Assembly: GCF_020023995.1 (NCBI RefSeq)
Contig: NZ_NRRD01000006.1
Span: 1-64,000 of the forward strand
Source of the DNA: Rhodobacter sp. TJ_12
GTDB lineage: Bacteria; Pseudomonadota; Alphaproteobacteria; Rhodobacterales; Rhodobacteraceae
Reading direction: 5' to 3'
Length of the DNA: 64,000 nucleotides
This document shows positions 1-8,464 of the stretch, in pieces. The notes under the pieces were generated by a model that was not told the DNA's origin, searched no databases, and saw nothing but the letters and a program-made list of their open reading frames with translations. A program made the position numbers and the translations under genes. The first letter of the stretch is position 1, and each line of letters starts with the position of its first letter.

Positions 1-300
1 CCTTGCACATATCTGATCCCCGAAGGGATCGTCACATCTGCTTGTCGTCTCCGGAAACCGGAGCCGCCAAACAGTGAAGCTGACTACGCTCATCATCGCC
101 GAAGCTAGAGCGCCGATATGTCTCGGTTCGCAGTCGCTCTCGCGCCCAAACCGCCCACATATCTCTTCAGATATCCATCAATGTCAAAGAGCAAGGAAAC
201 AAAATCAACCAGTAGCGCCCGTTATCCTTGGCGCCGCTAGCCAACCGCATCTCCAAATTTTCGTTCGCTTTCAGTGTCTTGCGACCCGTCCGGCGCCCCG
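1..300 (-). other. Leader of a 16S rRNA operon (rRNA body lies outside the window)
   Basis: Read on the minus strand, this stretch contains TGCTCTTTGACATTG at 193-179. That matches the boxA antitermination element of rrn leaders, and it is followed by an ATATGTGGGCGG-type segment as in known Rhodobacter 16S leaders. The 16S gene itself would begin beyond base 1. The leader also holds small hairpins, for example GATCCCCGAAGGGATC near 16-31. No protein-coding gene is supported here. The assignment rests on recognition of the boxA context and position, because no mature rRNA sequence is visible. Confidence 0.72.
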
Positions 301-329
301 TTGCGGTGTGTTCCGCTTCGGTGAGGGGG

Positions 330-358
330 CTTTTACGGAGACACGCCAAAACCCGCAA
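330..358 (-). promoter_or_regulatory. Possible rrn promoter
   Basis: On the minus strand, TTGCGG (358-353) and TAAAAG (335-330) are separated by 17 bases, about 140 bases upstream of boxA. Position and spacing fit a sigma-70 type rRNA promoter, but the hexamers are weak and other starts between 300 and 590 are possible. Bases 359-591 contain no gene that I can support. Confidence 0.33.
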
Positions 359-591
359 CCCCTTTTTTCAGCCCAAACCAAATTTTCTTCCCAACACCCC
401 CAAAACTCCCTTGTTTCATTGGCCTCAACACTCAAAACTTTTTCCACGCCAACACACAGAAAGACACGACAAGAAAGAATGTTGCGCAAATCACCCAAGC
501 AAACGACACAATCTTGACCACCACCCCGGCCAAACACCAAAACCACCGGAATCACCAACACTAAACCCACCCGAAGCAAACCAAACGCCAC

Positions 592-1572
592 CTAAAATAA
601 ACCGGCAATCGTGGTCTCTAACCGGTCGTGGTCTGACAGCGGGCGGGCGTTGGCATCCAGACTGGTGTGAATCACCGTCTCGCCAAGCTGCATCCCACGC
701 GACAGGAACCAATCAAGTTTCATCGCCCGCTCGGGGAACCGGGTGATCAGGCTGGGGCGCGTGGTCGTCTGATCCTCTGGGCCGCCATGCACGTCAAACC
801 CCACTGCGCGGGCCAGATCAAACAGCGTCTCCGCGCGCCAATCACCGCCAATGTGGTTGCCGGTGTTCAGATCCCCGCCAATCAAAACCGGGCGGTTGGG
901 GAAATGGGTGTTGAGCGCATCGATCAAGGCCGCGACCTGTGCGGTGCGGTGGGCGGCATCGCTTGCGCTTTCAAGATGGGTGGAGACAAACACGATCGGG
1001 CCAGACGTGGTGGCAACTTCTGCCCCCACCGCGACACGACCCCCCAAACGTGGCTGGCCTGCATCGCCATACCAATGCCCCTGCCCCGGCAGACGCAACA
1101 TGAATGCACGGCGGAGCGGCGCACGCGCCAACAGCGCGTTGCCGTGAAAGCCATGCGTATTGAACGCATCCGTGCAAAAGCTGTGCTCAATCTCAGAGCC
1201 CAAGCCTAGCTCCAGAAATTCGAGCCCATAGGCATAGGCCATGCCCAGCCGCTGACCGATATCGGCACTCGTGTGGCATTGCGCGGTGCGGGCCATGCCA
1301 CAGTCCATTTCAGACAACAGCAACACATCCGCCCCCGCTAAGGCTTGCGCCGAAGGCGCGGGGAACAGGCAGCGTTCAAGGTTCCATGTTGCCACCCGCA
1401 ACGGCAACGCGAGCGGCGCGTCAGGGGCGGTGCCGCCCAACTCCACTTGCGTGAAAGCGCGCACCTGGCGGGCCAGGTCCTCATGGGCTGCGCCCGCGCG
1501 CGCCAAGGTGACAAAATCTGCCCGGAGCGCTTGCGTAGGGACATCAAGCGCCGAGGTCTTTTCAAAAATCAT
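592..1572 (-). CDS. Endonuclease/exonuclease/phosphatase-fold hydrolase, last gene of the ugp operon
   Basis: The 326-residue product has the metal-dependent hydrolase signature of the EEP superfamily: an N-terminal WNLERC strand with the Asn, SEMDCG with the Glu, STHLES, GGDLNTG with Asp and Asn, and the closing SDHD triad near the C-terminus. There is no signal peptide, so it is probably cytoplasmic. Its start overlaps the ugpC stop by four bases (ATGA), so it should be translated with the transporter. EEP members cleave phosphodiesters or phosphomonoesters in nucleic acids, inositol phosphates or lipids. In this operon position, where a glycerophosphodiesterase often sits, hydrolysis of an imported glycerophosphodiester is a reasonable but unproven guess. 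Confidence 0.85.
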   Translation of the reverse strand: MIFEKTSALDVPTQALRADFVTLARAGAAHEDLARQVRAFTQVELGGTAPDAPLALPLRVATWNLERCLFPAPSAQALAGADVLLLSEMDCGMARTAQCHTSADIGQRLGMAYAYGLEFLELGLGSEIEHSFCTDAFNTHGFHGNALLARAPLRRAFMLRLPGQGHWYGDAGQPRLGGRVAVGAEVATTSGPIVFVSTHLESASDAAHRTAQVAALIDALNTHFPNRPVLIGGDLNTGNHIGGDWRAETLFDLARAVGFDVHGGPEDQTTTRPSLITRFPERAMKLDWFLSRGMQLGETVIHTSLDANARPLSDHDRLETTIAGLF

Positions 1573-2642
1573 GCATGCACCTTTGCACTGCTATGCACCG
1601 ATTGCGGCAAACGCTTGCCGGTGATCGCATCAAACAAATGCAACGCTTCGGGCGCGGCGCCCAGATGCAGCTGCGCCGGCAGTTCCGCCCCGGAAGGTAG
1701 GCTGACGCACAGGGGTTGGTCGTCGACAAAGCCATGCACCACGCGGCCCGCGCCCAATTCCTCAATCACATCAATGCGCAAGGGCAGACCACCCGTGGGC
1801 AAAAGCTGCAAATCCTCAGCCCGAATACCCAGCGTGACCGCGCGGGCCTCGCCCTCGACCCGGCCCAAATCAACGCCCGCGAGCCACAGATGCCCCGCCT
1901 CAATCCGCGCATCAAGCAGGTTCATCGCTGGCGCGCCAATGAAGGCGGCCACAAAGGTGGAGGCGGGGCGGTGATAGACGTCGAGCGGGCGGCCCACCTG
2001 TTCGATTTTCCCGCCATTGAGCACGACCAAACGATCCGCCAAGGTCATCGCCTCTAGCTGGTCATGCGTTACATAAAGCGCGGTGGTGCCGAGCCGCTTT
2101 TGCAGCTTACGGATTTCACCGCGCATGGTGACGCGCAGTTTCGCATCAAGGTTCGACAGCGGCTCATCGAACAAGAACGCGGCGGGCTGGCGCACGATCG
2201 CGCGGCCCATCGCAACGCGCTGGCGTTGCCCGCCCGACAAGGCGCGCGGCTTGCGATCAAGGTAGGGATGCAATTCCAGCATCCGCGCCGCTTCTTCGAC
2301 CCGCGCGGCGATCTCATCTTTGGGGATGCGGCGGTTCTTAAGCCCCCAAGACATATTTTCGCGCACCGTCATATGCGGGTAAAGCGCGTAGTTTTGAAAC
2401 ACCATCGCAATGTCGCGCTCGGCGGGCTCAAGCCGGTTCACGACGCGCCCGCCAATGGTCACCGTGCCCGTGGTGATGTCTTCTAGACCTGCCACCATCC
2501 GCAAAAGCGTGGATTTCCCGCAGCCCGAAGGACCGACCAGCACGATAAACTCGCCATCGGCCACAGACAGCGACACATCGCGGACCGCTTGCGTGCCCCC
2601 CGCATAGGTTTTGCCCACGTGTTCAAGAAGGATTTCGGCCAT
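1569..2642 (-). CDS. ugpC: sn-glycerol-3-phosphate ABC transporter, ATP-binding protein UgpC
   Basis: The 357-residue ATPase energises uptake of glycerol-3-phosphate or glycerophosphodiesters. It shows Walker A (GPSGCGKST, about residues 37-45), the LSGGQ signature followed by RQRVAMGRA, Walker B ending FLFDEP, the switch histidine in YVTHD, and a C-terminal TOBE-type regulatory region (about 240-350). It overlaps ugpE by one base and the EEP gene by four bases, consistent with one transcript. ATPases for maltose or trehalose importers look similar. The assignment to ugp rests on its partners and the B-A-E-C order. Confidence 0.9.
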   Translation of the reverse strand: MAEILLEHVGKTYAGGTQAVRDVSLSVADGEFIVLVGPSGCGKSTLLRMVAGLEDITTGTVTIGGRVVNRLEPAERDIAMVFQNYALYPHMTVRENMSWGLKNRRIPKDEIAARVEEAARMLELHPYLDRKPRALSGGQRQRVAMGRAIVRQPAAFLFDEPLSNLDAKLRVTMRGEIRKLQKRLGTTALYVTHDQLEAMTLADRLVVLNGGKIEQVGRPLDVYHRPASTFVAAFIGAPAMNLLDARIEAGHLWLAGVDLGRVEGEARAVTLGIRAEDLQLLPTGGLPLRIDVIEELGAGRVVHGFVDDQPLCVSLPSGAELPAQLHLGAAPEALHLFDAITGKRLPQSVHSSAKVHA

Positions 2643-3484
2643 TACTTGTCGCTTTCCGTCAGGCCCTTGATGAACAGGCGCTGGAAGGCGAGCACCACGC
2701 CCAAAGGCGGCAGCATCGCCAGCACCGCAAGGGCAAAGGCTTCGTTGTAGTCGGGCACTTGACTGCCGATCCAGACTTGCAAGATCGTCTTGATGCCGCG
2801 CATGAGGGTGAAGAACCGCTCATCCGTCGTCATCAGCATCGGCCAAAGGTATTGGTTCCAGCCATAGACGAACATGATGATGAAGATCGCCGCCATCATC
2901 GGGCGCGACAACGGCACCAGAACCCCAAGGAAGAACCGCACCGGCCCCGCGCCATCAATCCGCGCAGCTTCCAACAGCTCATCAGGGACCGATTTAAAGA
3001 ACTGGCGGAAGTAGAACGTGCCAGTGGCCGAAGCCAAAAGCGGGATGATCAGCCCCCAATAGGTATTCAGCGCGCCCAGCGTGCTCATCACCTGATAAGA
3101 GGGCATGATCCGCACTTCGAGCGGCAGCAAAAGCGTGGTGAAGATGATCCAAAAGATCGGCGTGGCGAAGCGGAACCGGAAGTAAACCAGCCCGTAAGCC
3201 GCCAGCATCGACACCACCACCTTACCCAGCGCAAAGCCAAGGCCAAGGATGGTGGAGTTCATCACCATCCGCGTGCCGGTCACCGTGCCGGTGAAGCCGC
3301 CTTTTTGGGTGAGGACCTTTTCATAGGTGGCCAGTCCCTCGGTGCCGGGCGTAAGAAACAGCCCGTTCATGTGGATTTCGGTCGCGGCATGGGTCGAGGA
3401 CATGAAGGCCATGACCACGGGCGTCATCAGAAAGGCCGCGCCCAAAAGCAAGATCAGGTGATCGAAGGGTCTGAAACGTCGCAT
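2642..3484 (-). CDS. ugpE: sn-glycerol-3-phosphate ABC transporter permease UgpE
   Basis: This is an inner-membrane permease of about 280 residues and six predicted helices, in the MalG-like class. It carries the EAA coupling loop, visible here as [17 protein letters not shown]. The chosen ATG lies five bases after the ugpA stop and gives the usual short N-terminus (MRRFRPFDH...). An upstream ATG at 3514 would add ten unusual residues and overlap ugpA by 26 bases. It forms the heterodimeric channel with UgpA. Confidence 0.9.
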   Translation of the reverse strand: MRRFRPFDHLILLLGAAFLMTPVVMAFMSSTHAATEIHMNGLFLTPGTEGLATYEKVLTQKGGFTGTVTGTRMVMNSTILGLGFALGKVVVSMLAAYGLVYFRFRFATPIFWIIFTTLLLPLEVRIMPSYQVMSTLGALNTYWGLIIPLLASATGTFYFRQFFKSVPDELLEAARIDGAGPVRFFLGVLVPLSRPMMAAIFIIMFVYGWNQYLWPMLMTTDERFFTLMRGIKTILQVWIGSQVPDYNEAFALAVLAMLPPLGVVLAFQRLFIKGLTESDK

Positions 3485-3488
3485 GGGC

Positions 3489-4445
3489 TTATCCGTAATG
3501 CACCCGGCGCTCAATCAGCCGGAATTGCGCCACCGTCAGCGCGGCCACGACCACCATCAAAATGACCGATTGCGCCGAGGAACCGCCGATATCATTGCCT
3601 TTGAAACCATCAAGATAGACTTTGTAGACCAGCGTGATCGGGTTGTTGGCGGGTTTGTCTTTCACCATCACGTCGATGATCCCGAAGGTATCAAACAGCG
3701 CATAGGTGATGTTGATCACCAGCAAGAAAAAGCCGGTGGGGGCCAAAAGCGGCAAGGTCACATCGCGAAACCGCCGCCAGCCCGAGCGCGCATCAATCAG
3801 CGCGGCTTCGCGCACGCTGGACGGCACAGCCTGAAGGCCCGACAGGAAGAAGATGAAGTTGTAGGGGATTTGCTTCCACACCGCGACGGTGATCAGCGCC
3901 AGCGCGGTATCTTGGTAATCAATGCCCACCCGCATGTCCCATCCAAACAGCGCGGCGGCTTGGGTGAAAGGGCCGATATGCATGTCAAACATCATCATGC
4001 CGATCAGCCCCACAACAGGCGGCGCGATGGCGTAAACGGAGATGAGCGCGGTTTTATAGGCGCCCGATCCCCGCATCACTGCGTCCGCCTTCACCGCAAG
4101 CAAAAGCCCAAGGCCGAGCGAGAGCGCTGTGACCGTGGCTGCAAAGAGCGCGGTGAATCCGGCGATATGGCGATATTCGTTTGAGGCGAGCGCGTCCCGG
4201 TAATTGTCCAGCCCGACAAAGGCCGCGCCAAAGCCGAACGGGTCCTCAAGATAGAACGAAGACGTCACCGCCTGCACCGAGGGCCAGTAGAAAAAGATCG
4301 CCACGATCAAAAGCTGCGGCGCCACAAAAAGCCATGGCGCCAGCGGGCGGTCGAATTGGGCAAGTTTGGCGGGATGCGCGGCGGGGCGCGCCATCCAGCG
4401 GCGCACGGCAGCCAAGCGCGCGGGGACAAGCGGCGAAGCAGTCAT
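3489..4445 (-). CDS. ugpA: sn-glycerol-3-phosphate ABC transporter permease UgpA
   Basis: The 318-residue inner-membrane permease is of the MalF-like class. The first helix (WLFVAPQLLIVAIFFYWP) starts near residue 37, further helices follow, and there is a conserved EAA loop (VREAALIDARSGWRRF). The N-terminal 30 residues are Ala/Arg-rich and may be cytoplasmic. It is separated from ugpB by a 61-base spacer with a strong hairpin, the usual arrangement when the binding protein is made in excess of the membrane subunits. Confidence 0.9.
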   Translation of the reverse strand: MTASPLVPARLAAVRRWMARPAAHPAKLAQFDRPLAPWLFVAPQLLIVAIFFYWPSVQAVTSSFYLEDPFGFGAAFVGLDNYRDALASNEYRHIAGFTALFAATVTALSLGLGLLLAVKADAVMRGSGAYKTALISVYAIAPPVVGLIGMMMFDMHIGPFTQAAALFGWDMRVGIDYQDTALALITVAVWKQIPYNFIFFLSGLQAVPSSVREAALIDARSGWRRFRDVTLPLLAPTGFFLLVINITYALFDTFGIIDVMVKDKPANNPITLVYKVYLDGFKGNDIGGSSAQSVILMVVVAALTVAQFRLIERRVHYG

Positions 4446-4466
4446 AGGCGTCTTTCAATGGGAAGG

Positions 4467-4486
4467 CCCCGGGGGTTCCCCCGGAG
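4467..4486 (-). terminator. Inter-cistronic hairpin between ugpB and ugpA
   Basis: CCGGGGG and CCCCCGG form a seven-pair GC stem around a two-base loop between the ugpB stop and the ugpA start. It has no U-tract. It probably acts as a partial terminator or as a 3' stabiliser of the ugpB message, raising the amount of binding protein relative to the permeases. Confidence 0.5.
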
Positions 4487-4506
4487 CCATGGAGGAGGGG
4501 GCCAGT

Positions 4507-5802
4507 TCAGCTTGCGGTCTTGGCGAATTTCGCCAAAAGGCCGTTCGCCTCGGTCTCGATCGTGTCGAGCGCGTCTTTCGGGCTGACCTCACCCGAGAAG
4601 ATGCGGTTGAACTCGCGTTCCATCACGGTGCGGATTTGCGGATAGAAGCCCATCCGGTAGCCCTTGCTCCAATCGCCGCCCGGCAGCATCAGTTGTTTGA
4701 TGCCCACTTCGGCAACCGGGGTTTCGTCATACCAGCCTTCGGCCTTTGCCATGTCATAGGCGGCGGTGGTGATCGGCACATAGCCGGTGTTCTTGTGCCA
4801 ATAGACTTGGATTTCCGGCGAGGTCAGGAAGCTGAAGAATTCCGCCGTGCAGGCGTTTTCTTCCGCAGGTTTGCCTGCCATCGCAAAAAGCGCCGCGCCG
4901 CCGATGAAGGACTGGGTGCCTTCGCCAAGCGAATCCCAATAGGGCAGGAATTCCGCCGAGAACGGCATGGTGGCGGTTTTTTGCAACCCGCCAAAGCTGC
5001 CCGAAGAGCCGATCCAGAAGGCCACCTTGCCCTCTTCGAAGGGTTTTTGGTTATCCACCCAGCCCGCGCCATAGAAGCCAAACAGGCCCGCATCGGCCCA
5101 TTCTTTGAGCTTATCGAACATCATCACAGTGTTGTCGTCATTGACGATGATCTCGGTGCCTTCGATCCCGTCATAGCCGTTGTTATTGGTCGCGAATTGC
5201 TGGTTGTTGCGCGACTTGAAGTTCTCCATGAACATCCAGGTCAACTGCGAAGCGGTCAGCGGAATGTAGCCCGCTTCTTTCAGCTTCGGCGCAACGGCTT
5301 CAAACTCTTCCCAAGTGGTCGGAGCTTCAACGCCCGCAGCGTCCATCGCCTCGGTGTTGATATACATGATCGGCGCCGAAGAGTTGAACGGCATGCCGAT
5401 GAATTTGCCATCGGCATCGGCGTAGAAATTGCGCACGCCTGCGATGAAGTCTTCGCGGTTGAAGGGTTTGCCCGCTTGCACGATCAGATCTTCAGCGGCG
5501 ATGGTCGCGCCTTTGGCGGCCATGATCGTGGCGGCACCCGCGTCGAACACTTGCAAGATATTGGGCTGTTCGCCCGAACGGAAAGCGGCGATGCCCGAGG
5601 CCAGCGCCTCTTCATAGGTGCCTTTCGAAAGCGGCGTCAGATGGCAGGCCGACTGCGCCTCGTTGAATTTCATCGAGATCTCGTTGATCACTTCGCCATT
5701 GCGGCCCCCCATGCCATGCCACCAGCTGATATCAGTCTGGGCAAAGGCAGAGGTGGCGCCAAGCGCGCCCACAAGTGTCGCGAGGGAAACGGTTTTGAAC
5801 AT
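4507..5802 (-). CDS. ugpB: sn-glycerol-3-phosphate ABC transporter substrate-binding protein UgpB
   Basis: The 431-residue periplasmic binding protein has a Sec signal peptide: MFKT..., a hydrophobic core, and cleavage after TSAFA near residue 21. The mature region opens with the TDISWWHGMGG motif typical of UgpB and carries the family's FPYNSSAP-like segment as FNSSAPIMYINTEAMD. It delivers glycerol-3-phosphate or glycerophosphocholine-type ligands to UgpAE. It is the first gene of the leftward operon, and a possible Pho box lies about 65-85 bases upstream. Confidence 0.92.
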   Translation of the reverse strand: MFKTVSLATLVGALGATSAFAQTDISWWHGMGGRNGEVINEISMKFNEAQSACHLTPLSKGTYEEALASGIAAFRSGEQPNILQVFDAGAATIMAAKGATIAAEDLIVQAGKPFNREDFIAGVRNFYADADGKFIGMPFNSSAPIMYINTEAMDAAGVEAPTTWEEFEAVAPKLKEAGYIPLTASQLTWMFMENFKSRNNQQFATNNNGYDGIEGTEIIVNDDNTVMMFDKLKEWADAGLFGFYGAGWVDNQKPFEEGKVAFWIGSSGSFGGLQKTATMPFSAEFLPYWDSLGEGTQSFIGGAALFAMAGKPAEENACTAEFFSFLTSPEIQVYWHKNTGYVPITTAAYDMAKAEGWYDETPVAEVGIKQLMLPGGDWSKGYRMGFYPQIRTVMEREFNRIFSGEVSPKDALDTIETEANGLLAKFAKTAS

Positions 5803-5868
5803 GGGTCTCTCCGGGGTTCAGACGCGGCGGACCATGCTCAGGGGCTGTAACGGGCTATTAACTTTGGT

Positions 5869-5886
5869 GTGACGAGTTGATGAAAT
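5869..5886 (-). promoter_or_regulatory. Possible Pho box upstream of ugpB
   Basis: On the minus strand, ATTTCAT and TCGTCAC are two seven-base half-sites separated by four bases. They match 10 of 14 positions of the CTGTCAT-type PhoB direct repeat. Glycerophosphate uptake operons are commonly PhoB-controlled, so the location is sensible, but the match is imperfect. The rest of the 277-base gap (5803-6079) shows no gene. Confidence 0.4.
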
Positions 5887-6079
5887 TCGGCGATTGGGTA
5901 ACGGCCTGAGACTCCGGGGCTTTGCGCTAGGTGTAGCGGTCTTTCGGTGCGCCCCGAATGCGATCAGAGGGGGCGTCCGCCTCCCCGACCCCATCGACGA
6001 CATCGCGCGTCACGTCATTGAAACTGTCATCAAGAAGGCGCGGCACCGAGGCGCCGCCCCACACGATCTCGGCCTCGCT

Positions 6080-6958
6080 CTAGTCTTGCAGGCCTTCTGC
6101 GATGGCGTCTGCCAAAATTCTCAATCCTTGCGGGGATCCGTGAATGCCATCCTTGTAGGAGTCAACGCTCCATTCGGGGATATCCGCGACTCGATGCACG
6201 GTCACCTCGTCGCCAAGCGCCGCAAGGAAGGGGGCGAACCCGCCTTCGAGGGCCTGTCCTTTTCCTTGTGGGTCCAGAAACTCTGCCTTGGTCGGATACA
6301 GCCAGATATGCAAGTTGCAATCACAGCCTTCGGTGATCTCCGTCAAGGCTTTGACCGGATCGCGCGGCGGAACAATCAACTCTGCCGGTGTCGGAGGCGC
6401 CTCCTGAGAAAGAAGGTATTTCTGCACCACATAAGCGAGTGCAGACCACGGGCGCTGACGCGGATGCGTGAGAGAACTTCGCCAAGAAGACGGCACGCCG
6501 AAATCCGCACTGTTGAACACGAAGACAACATGCTCTGCCGCGGCAAGCACATCGCGGTTGGCTTCAAGCCAGTTTACTTCGTTGACCACGGCCCAACTGC
6601 CCGCACTGATGGGCCAGACCTGTCTGCGCGGCGCGATTTCAGCCTCGCGCGCCTGCAGCACGAAGCTGAGACGATCCTCTCTCCGATAGCTGTTGCCGCA
6701 CCACACAATGCTGTCACCGACAAGCAGAAGATCGTCTTCTCCATCTTCCCAGCGCGTCGCGGTGCTCATGTTGCGATCATTGATCACCCAATCATTTCGA
6801 TTGAGGAAAGACCCGGATTGGTTGGCGCGCGGAACATAGCCGACCACGTTGTCTACGTCATATAGCGGAAAGTCGATGACGCCGACGAACCGCAAAGACA
6901 GCTCCACCACAGCAATAAGAAGCACTGGCACGAGTAAAAGAAAATACTTGTATTTCAT
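6080..6958 (-). CDS. Membrane-anchored SGNH/GDSL-like hydrolase
   Basis: The 292-residue protein has one N-terminal hydrophobic segment (about residues 4-22), so the catalytic domain is probably periplasmic. SGNH blocks are visible: VGDSIVWCGN (block I Ser, about residue 83), SAGSW (block II Gly), NSADF (block III Asn) and DGIHGSPQG (block V Asp/His, near residue 270). Such enzymes are usually esterases or deacetylases of polysaccharide or peptidoglycan. I do not recognise a specific family. Base composition is less GC-rich than the ugp genes, and the gene sits alone between host genes and the prophage, so it may be laterally acquired. Confidence 0.72.
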   Translation of the reverse strand: MKYKYFLLLVPVLLIAVVELSLRFVGVIDFPLYDVDNVVGYVPRANQSGSFLNRNDWVINDRNMSTATRWEDGEDDLLLVGDSIVWCGNSYRREDRLSFVLQAREAEIAPRRQVWPISAGSWAVVNEVNWLEANRDVLAAAEHVVFVFNSADFGVPSSWRSSLTHPRQRPWSALAYVVQKYLLSQEAPPTPAELIVPPRDPVKALTEITEGCDCNLHIWLYPTKAEFLDPQGKGQALEGGFAPFLAALGDEVTVHRVADIPEWSVDSYKDGIHGSPQGLRILADAIAEGLQD

Positions 6959-7391
6959 CGTTTAGATCATCTGAAGCTTATTGCGTTTAATAGACGGTGC
7001 GTTGCAAAGGCGGGAAACGTCACAGTCGCTTAAATTATGCCCCAGACAGGTCAGGTTGATCCTGCCCCGGTGTTTTGCGCTGCACGAAAAAGCCGCAAGC
7101 CCAAAATGGGCCATCTCCACCAAATCTGTAGGGGGGGACTACCTTTGGCAGAAAGACCGACGGGGCACAGAGCACCCCGTAACAGCCCGAAAACATAAGG
7201 AATAAAGGGCCAAAACTGGCCTGAAGCGAACGAAAGCAAGTGCAAGTGATGGCACCAGAGCCCCGAGAAAACTTGCGATTGGAGCGCATTCTCTGCCGAA
7301 ACGGAAGCGAGAGCAGCGCAAAGTCGCGCAGGAGATAACGTATTGAGAGACCAACCTTTTAAGGCCATCAGGGAAAGCCTAGAGCCGCAAA

Positions 7392-7541
7392 CACCATCCG
7401 AGTTCGTCGGGACCAATGGCAGAAACTCGGATGGTGCGTCCGAGTTTTGCGATCAGCATCCGAGTTTCGCAAATCACCAATGAAATAAGGCTGATACTAT
7501 GCGGACGGGAAGGATCACGGCGCGATGAAACTCGGATGCTG
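7392..7541. repeat. Cluster of five CATCCGAGTT repeats forming two inverted pairs
   Basis: CACCATCCGAGTT (7392-7404) pairs perfectly with AACTCGGATGGTG (7424-7436), and CAGCATCCGAGTTTC (7454-7468) pairs with GAAACTCGGATGCTG (7527-7541). A fifth copy, CGTCCGAGTTTT (7437-7448), is in direct orientation. Repeated short motifs at both ends of a segment are typical of some insertion sequences such as the IS21 family, so this may be an IS footprint, but there is no transposase gene. The surrounding 6959-7651 gap (about 690 bases) contains no coding region that I can support. Confidence 0.7.
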
Positions 7542-7651
7542 GAAAAGTGTCAGGATCAATGTCTAGCCGCCGTTTCTAACAGCATGGCGGAGGCATTACG
7601 ATGCCGACCATACAGCGATAGCGTGAGAAGATTGTAAGTGGGGGGAGGATC

Positions 7652-7954
7652 ATGAGACTAATCGCAGCCATCATCGGATCCACATTTGTCCCTACATTCG
7701 TGGCAGCGCAAGACGCCCGTGCCCTATGTGATACCGCCGCTGCGATGGCGAACAGGTCAGTCCATGCGACGGCCGAGCAAGCAATGGCCGTCAACTCTTT
7801 AAGAATTATCACATCGCTTTGGCTTGATGTCCCTCTGGCGAGAAGAGAAGAGCTTCAGGCGTTCATAGACAACATGATAGAGAATCAGAACGTTGAAATG
7901 AACCAAACCATCGCAGAAGCCAAAGTGCTTCTGGCGCTATGCCAAGCACACTGA
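7652..7954 (+). CDS. Small secreted protein of unknown function
   Basis: The 100-residue product has a clear Sec signal peptide (MRLIAAIIGS..., cleavage after FVAA near residue 19). The short mature helical region contains two cysteines that could form one disulphide. A purine-rich GGGGGGAGG precedes the ATG at good spacing. I recognise no family. It is convergent with the lipoprotein gene 7972-8388, the two stops being 17 bases apart, and both have lower GC than the flanks. Confidence 0.55.
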   Translation: MRLIAAIIGSTFVPTFVAAQDARALCDTAAAMANRSVHATAEQAMAVNSLRIITSLWLDVPLARREELQAFIDNMIENQNVEMNQTIAEAKVLLALCQAH

Positions 7955-7971
7955 GGCCAAGCTTAGGTTGG

Positions 7972-8388
7972 TCATTGAGGAGGACGTTCCGCGTAACTCA
8001 AGCCGGGGCAACCTGTTCCGCCAGCGGCCCAGAATTCCATCCAAGCGATCGGTCCCTCCGGAGAAATTCCCATCAGTGATTTGAGCTCAAGAACCGAACT
8101 TTGAGCACCTTCTCGGATGATTTTAGCATAGAGGAACGGTGAAGCAGAGGTCAGACCGTCAGCGGAAAGCGTGATCTCTGCATGGCCAAGATCAGGATAT
8201 AACTGCGCATCTATTCGGAACGCATTCGCCGCACAATTCCTCATGCCGCGATTTAGCTGTTTGAATACAGCTTGGTAGTTTGAGGCGACCAGAACAGTTT
8301 TCTGCGGAGCTGTGTTGTCTAGTTGAGCCTGCGAAGTACATGCGCAGATAAAAGTTAAGCTAGCGAAGGCAACTGCTCGGATAATCAC
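7972..8388 (-). CDS. Small lipoprotein of unknown function
   Basis: The 138-residue product starts with a hydrophobic signal ending in a lipobox-like ICAC, lipidation at Cys17, so it is probably attached to a periplasm-facing membrane. The mature part has two further cysteines and no domain that I recognise. It lies just outside the leftmost phage gene on the same strand as the repressor. It could be a lysogenic-conversion gene if the phage end lies further left, or a host or island gene if the end lies within 8389-8464. Confidence 0.55.
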   Translation of the reverse strand: MIIRAVAFASLTFICACTSQAQLDNTAPQKTVLVASNYQAVFKQLNRGMRNCAANAFRIDAQLYPDLGHAEITLSADGLTSASPFLYAKIIREGAQSSVLELKSLMGISPEGPIAWMEFWAAGGTGCPGLSYAERPPQ

Positions 8389-8464
8389 CAGACTTCCCCT
8401 TTTTTTACTTTTCGACCCGTCTGGCCGAAACCGATGATATCGGCAAAGTAGCTACTCTGTCCGC

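Noticed and set aside
74-591. Several overlapping open frames on both strands in the first 600 bases
   Set aside because: The region matches an rRNA leader and promoter; the frames have no ribosome sites, low-complexity composition, and no recognisable domains.
667-1624. Long plus-strand frames opposite the EEP gene
   Set aside because: They lie antisense to a gene with intact catalytic motifs and arise from high GC third positions.
4366-5850. A 494-codon plus-strand frame opposite ugpB
   Set aside because: Antisense shadow; the minus-strand frame encodes a full UgpB with signal peptide.
7035-7416. Minus-strand frames in the 6959-7651 gap
   Set aside because: Cys/Arg-rich products without ribosome site or domain; overlapping the inverted-repeat cluster. 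No transposase remnant could be read.
8389-8464. Possible Mu left end between lipoprotein and repressor
   Set aside because: The gap contains small palindromes (CCGAT-GAT-ATCGG, AGTAGCTACT) but no TG-started repeat resembling the right-flank 15-bp repeats, so I could not defend an end here.
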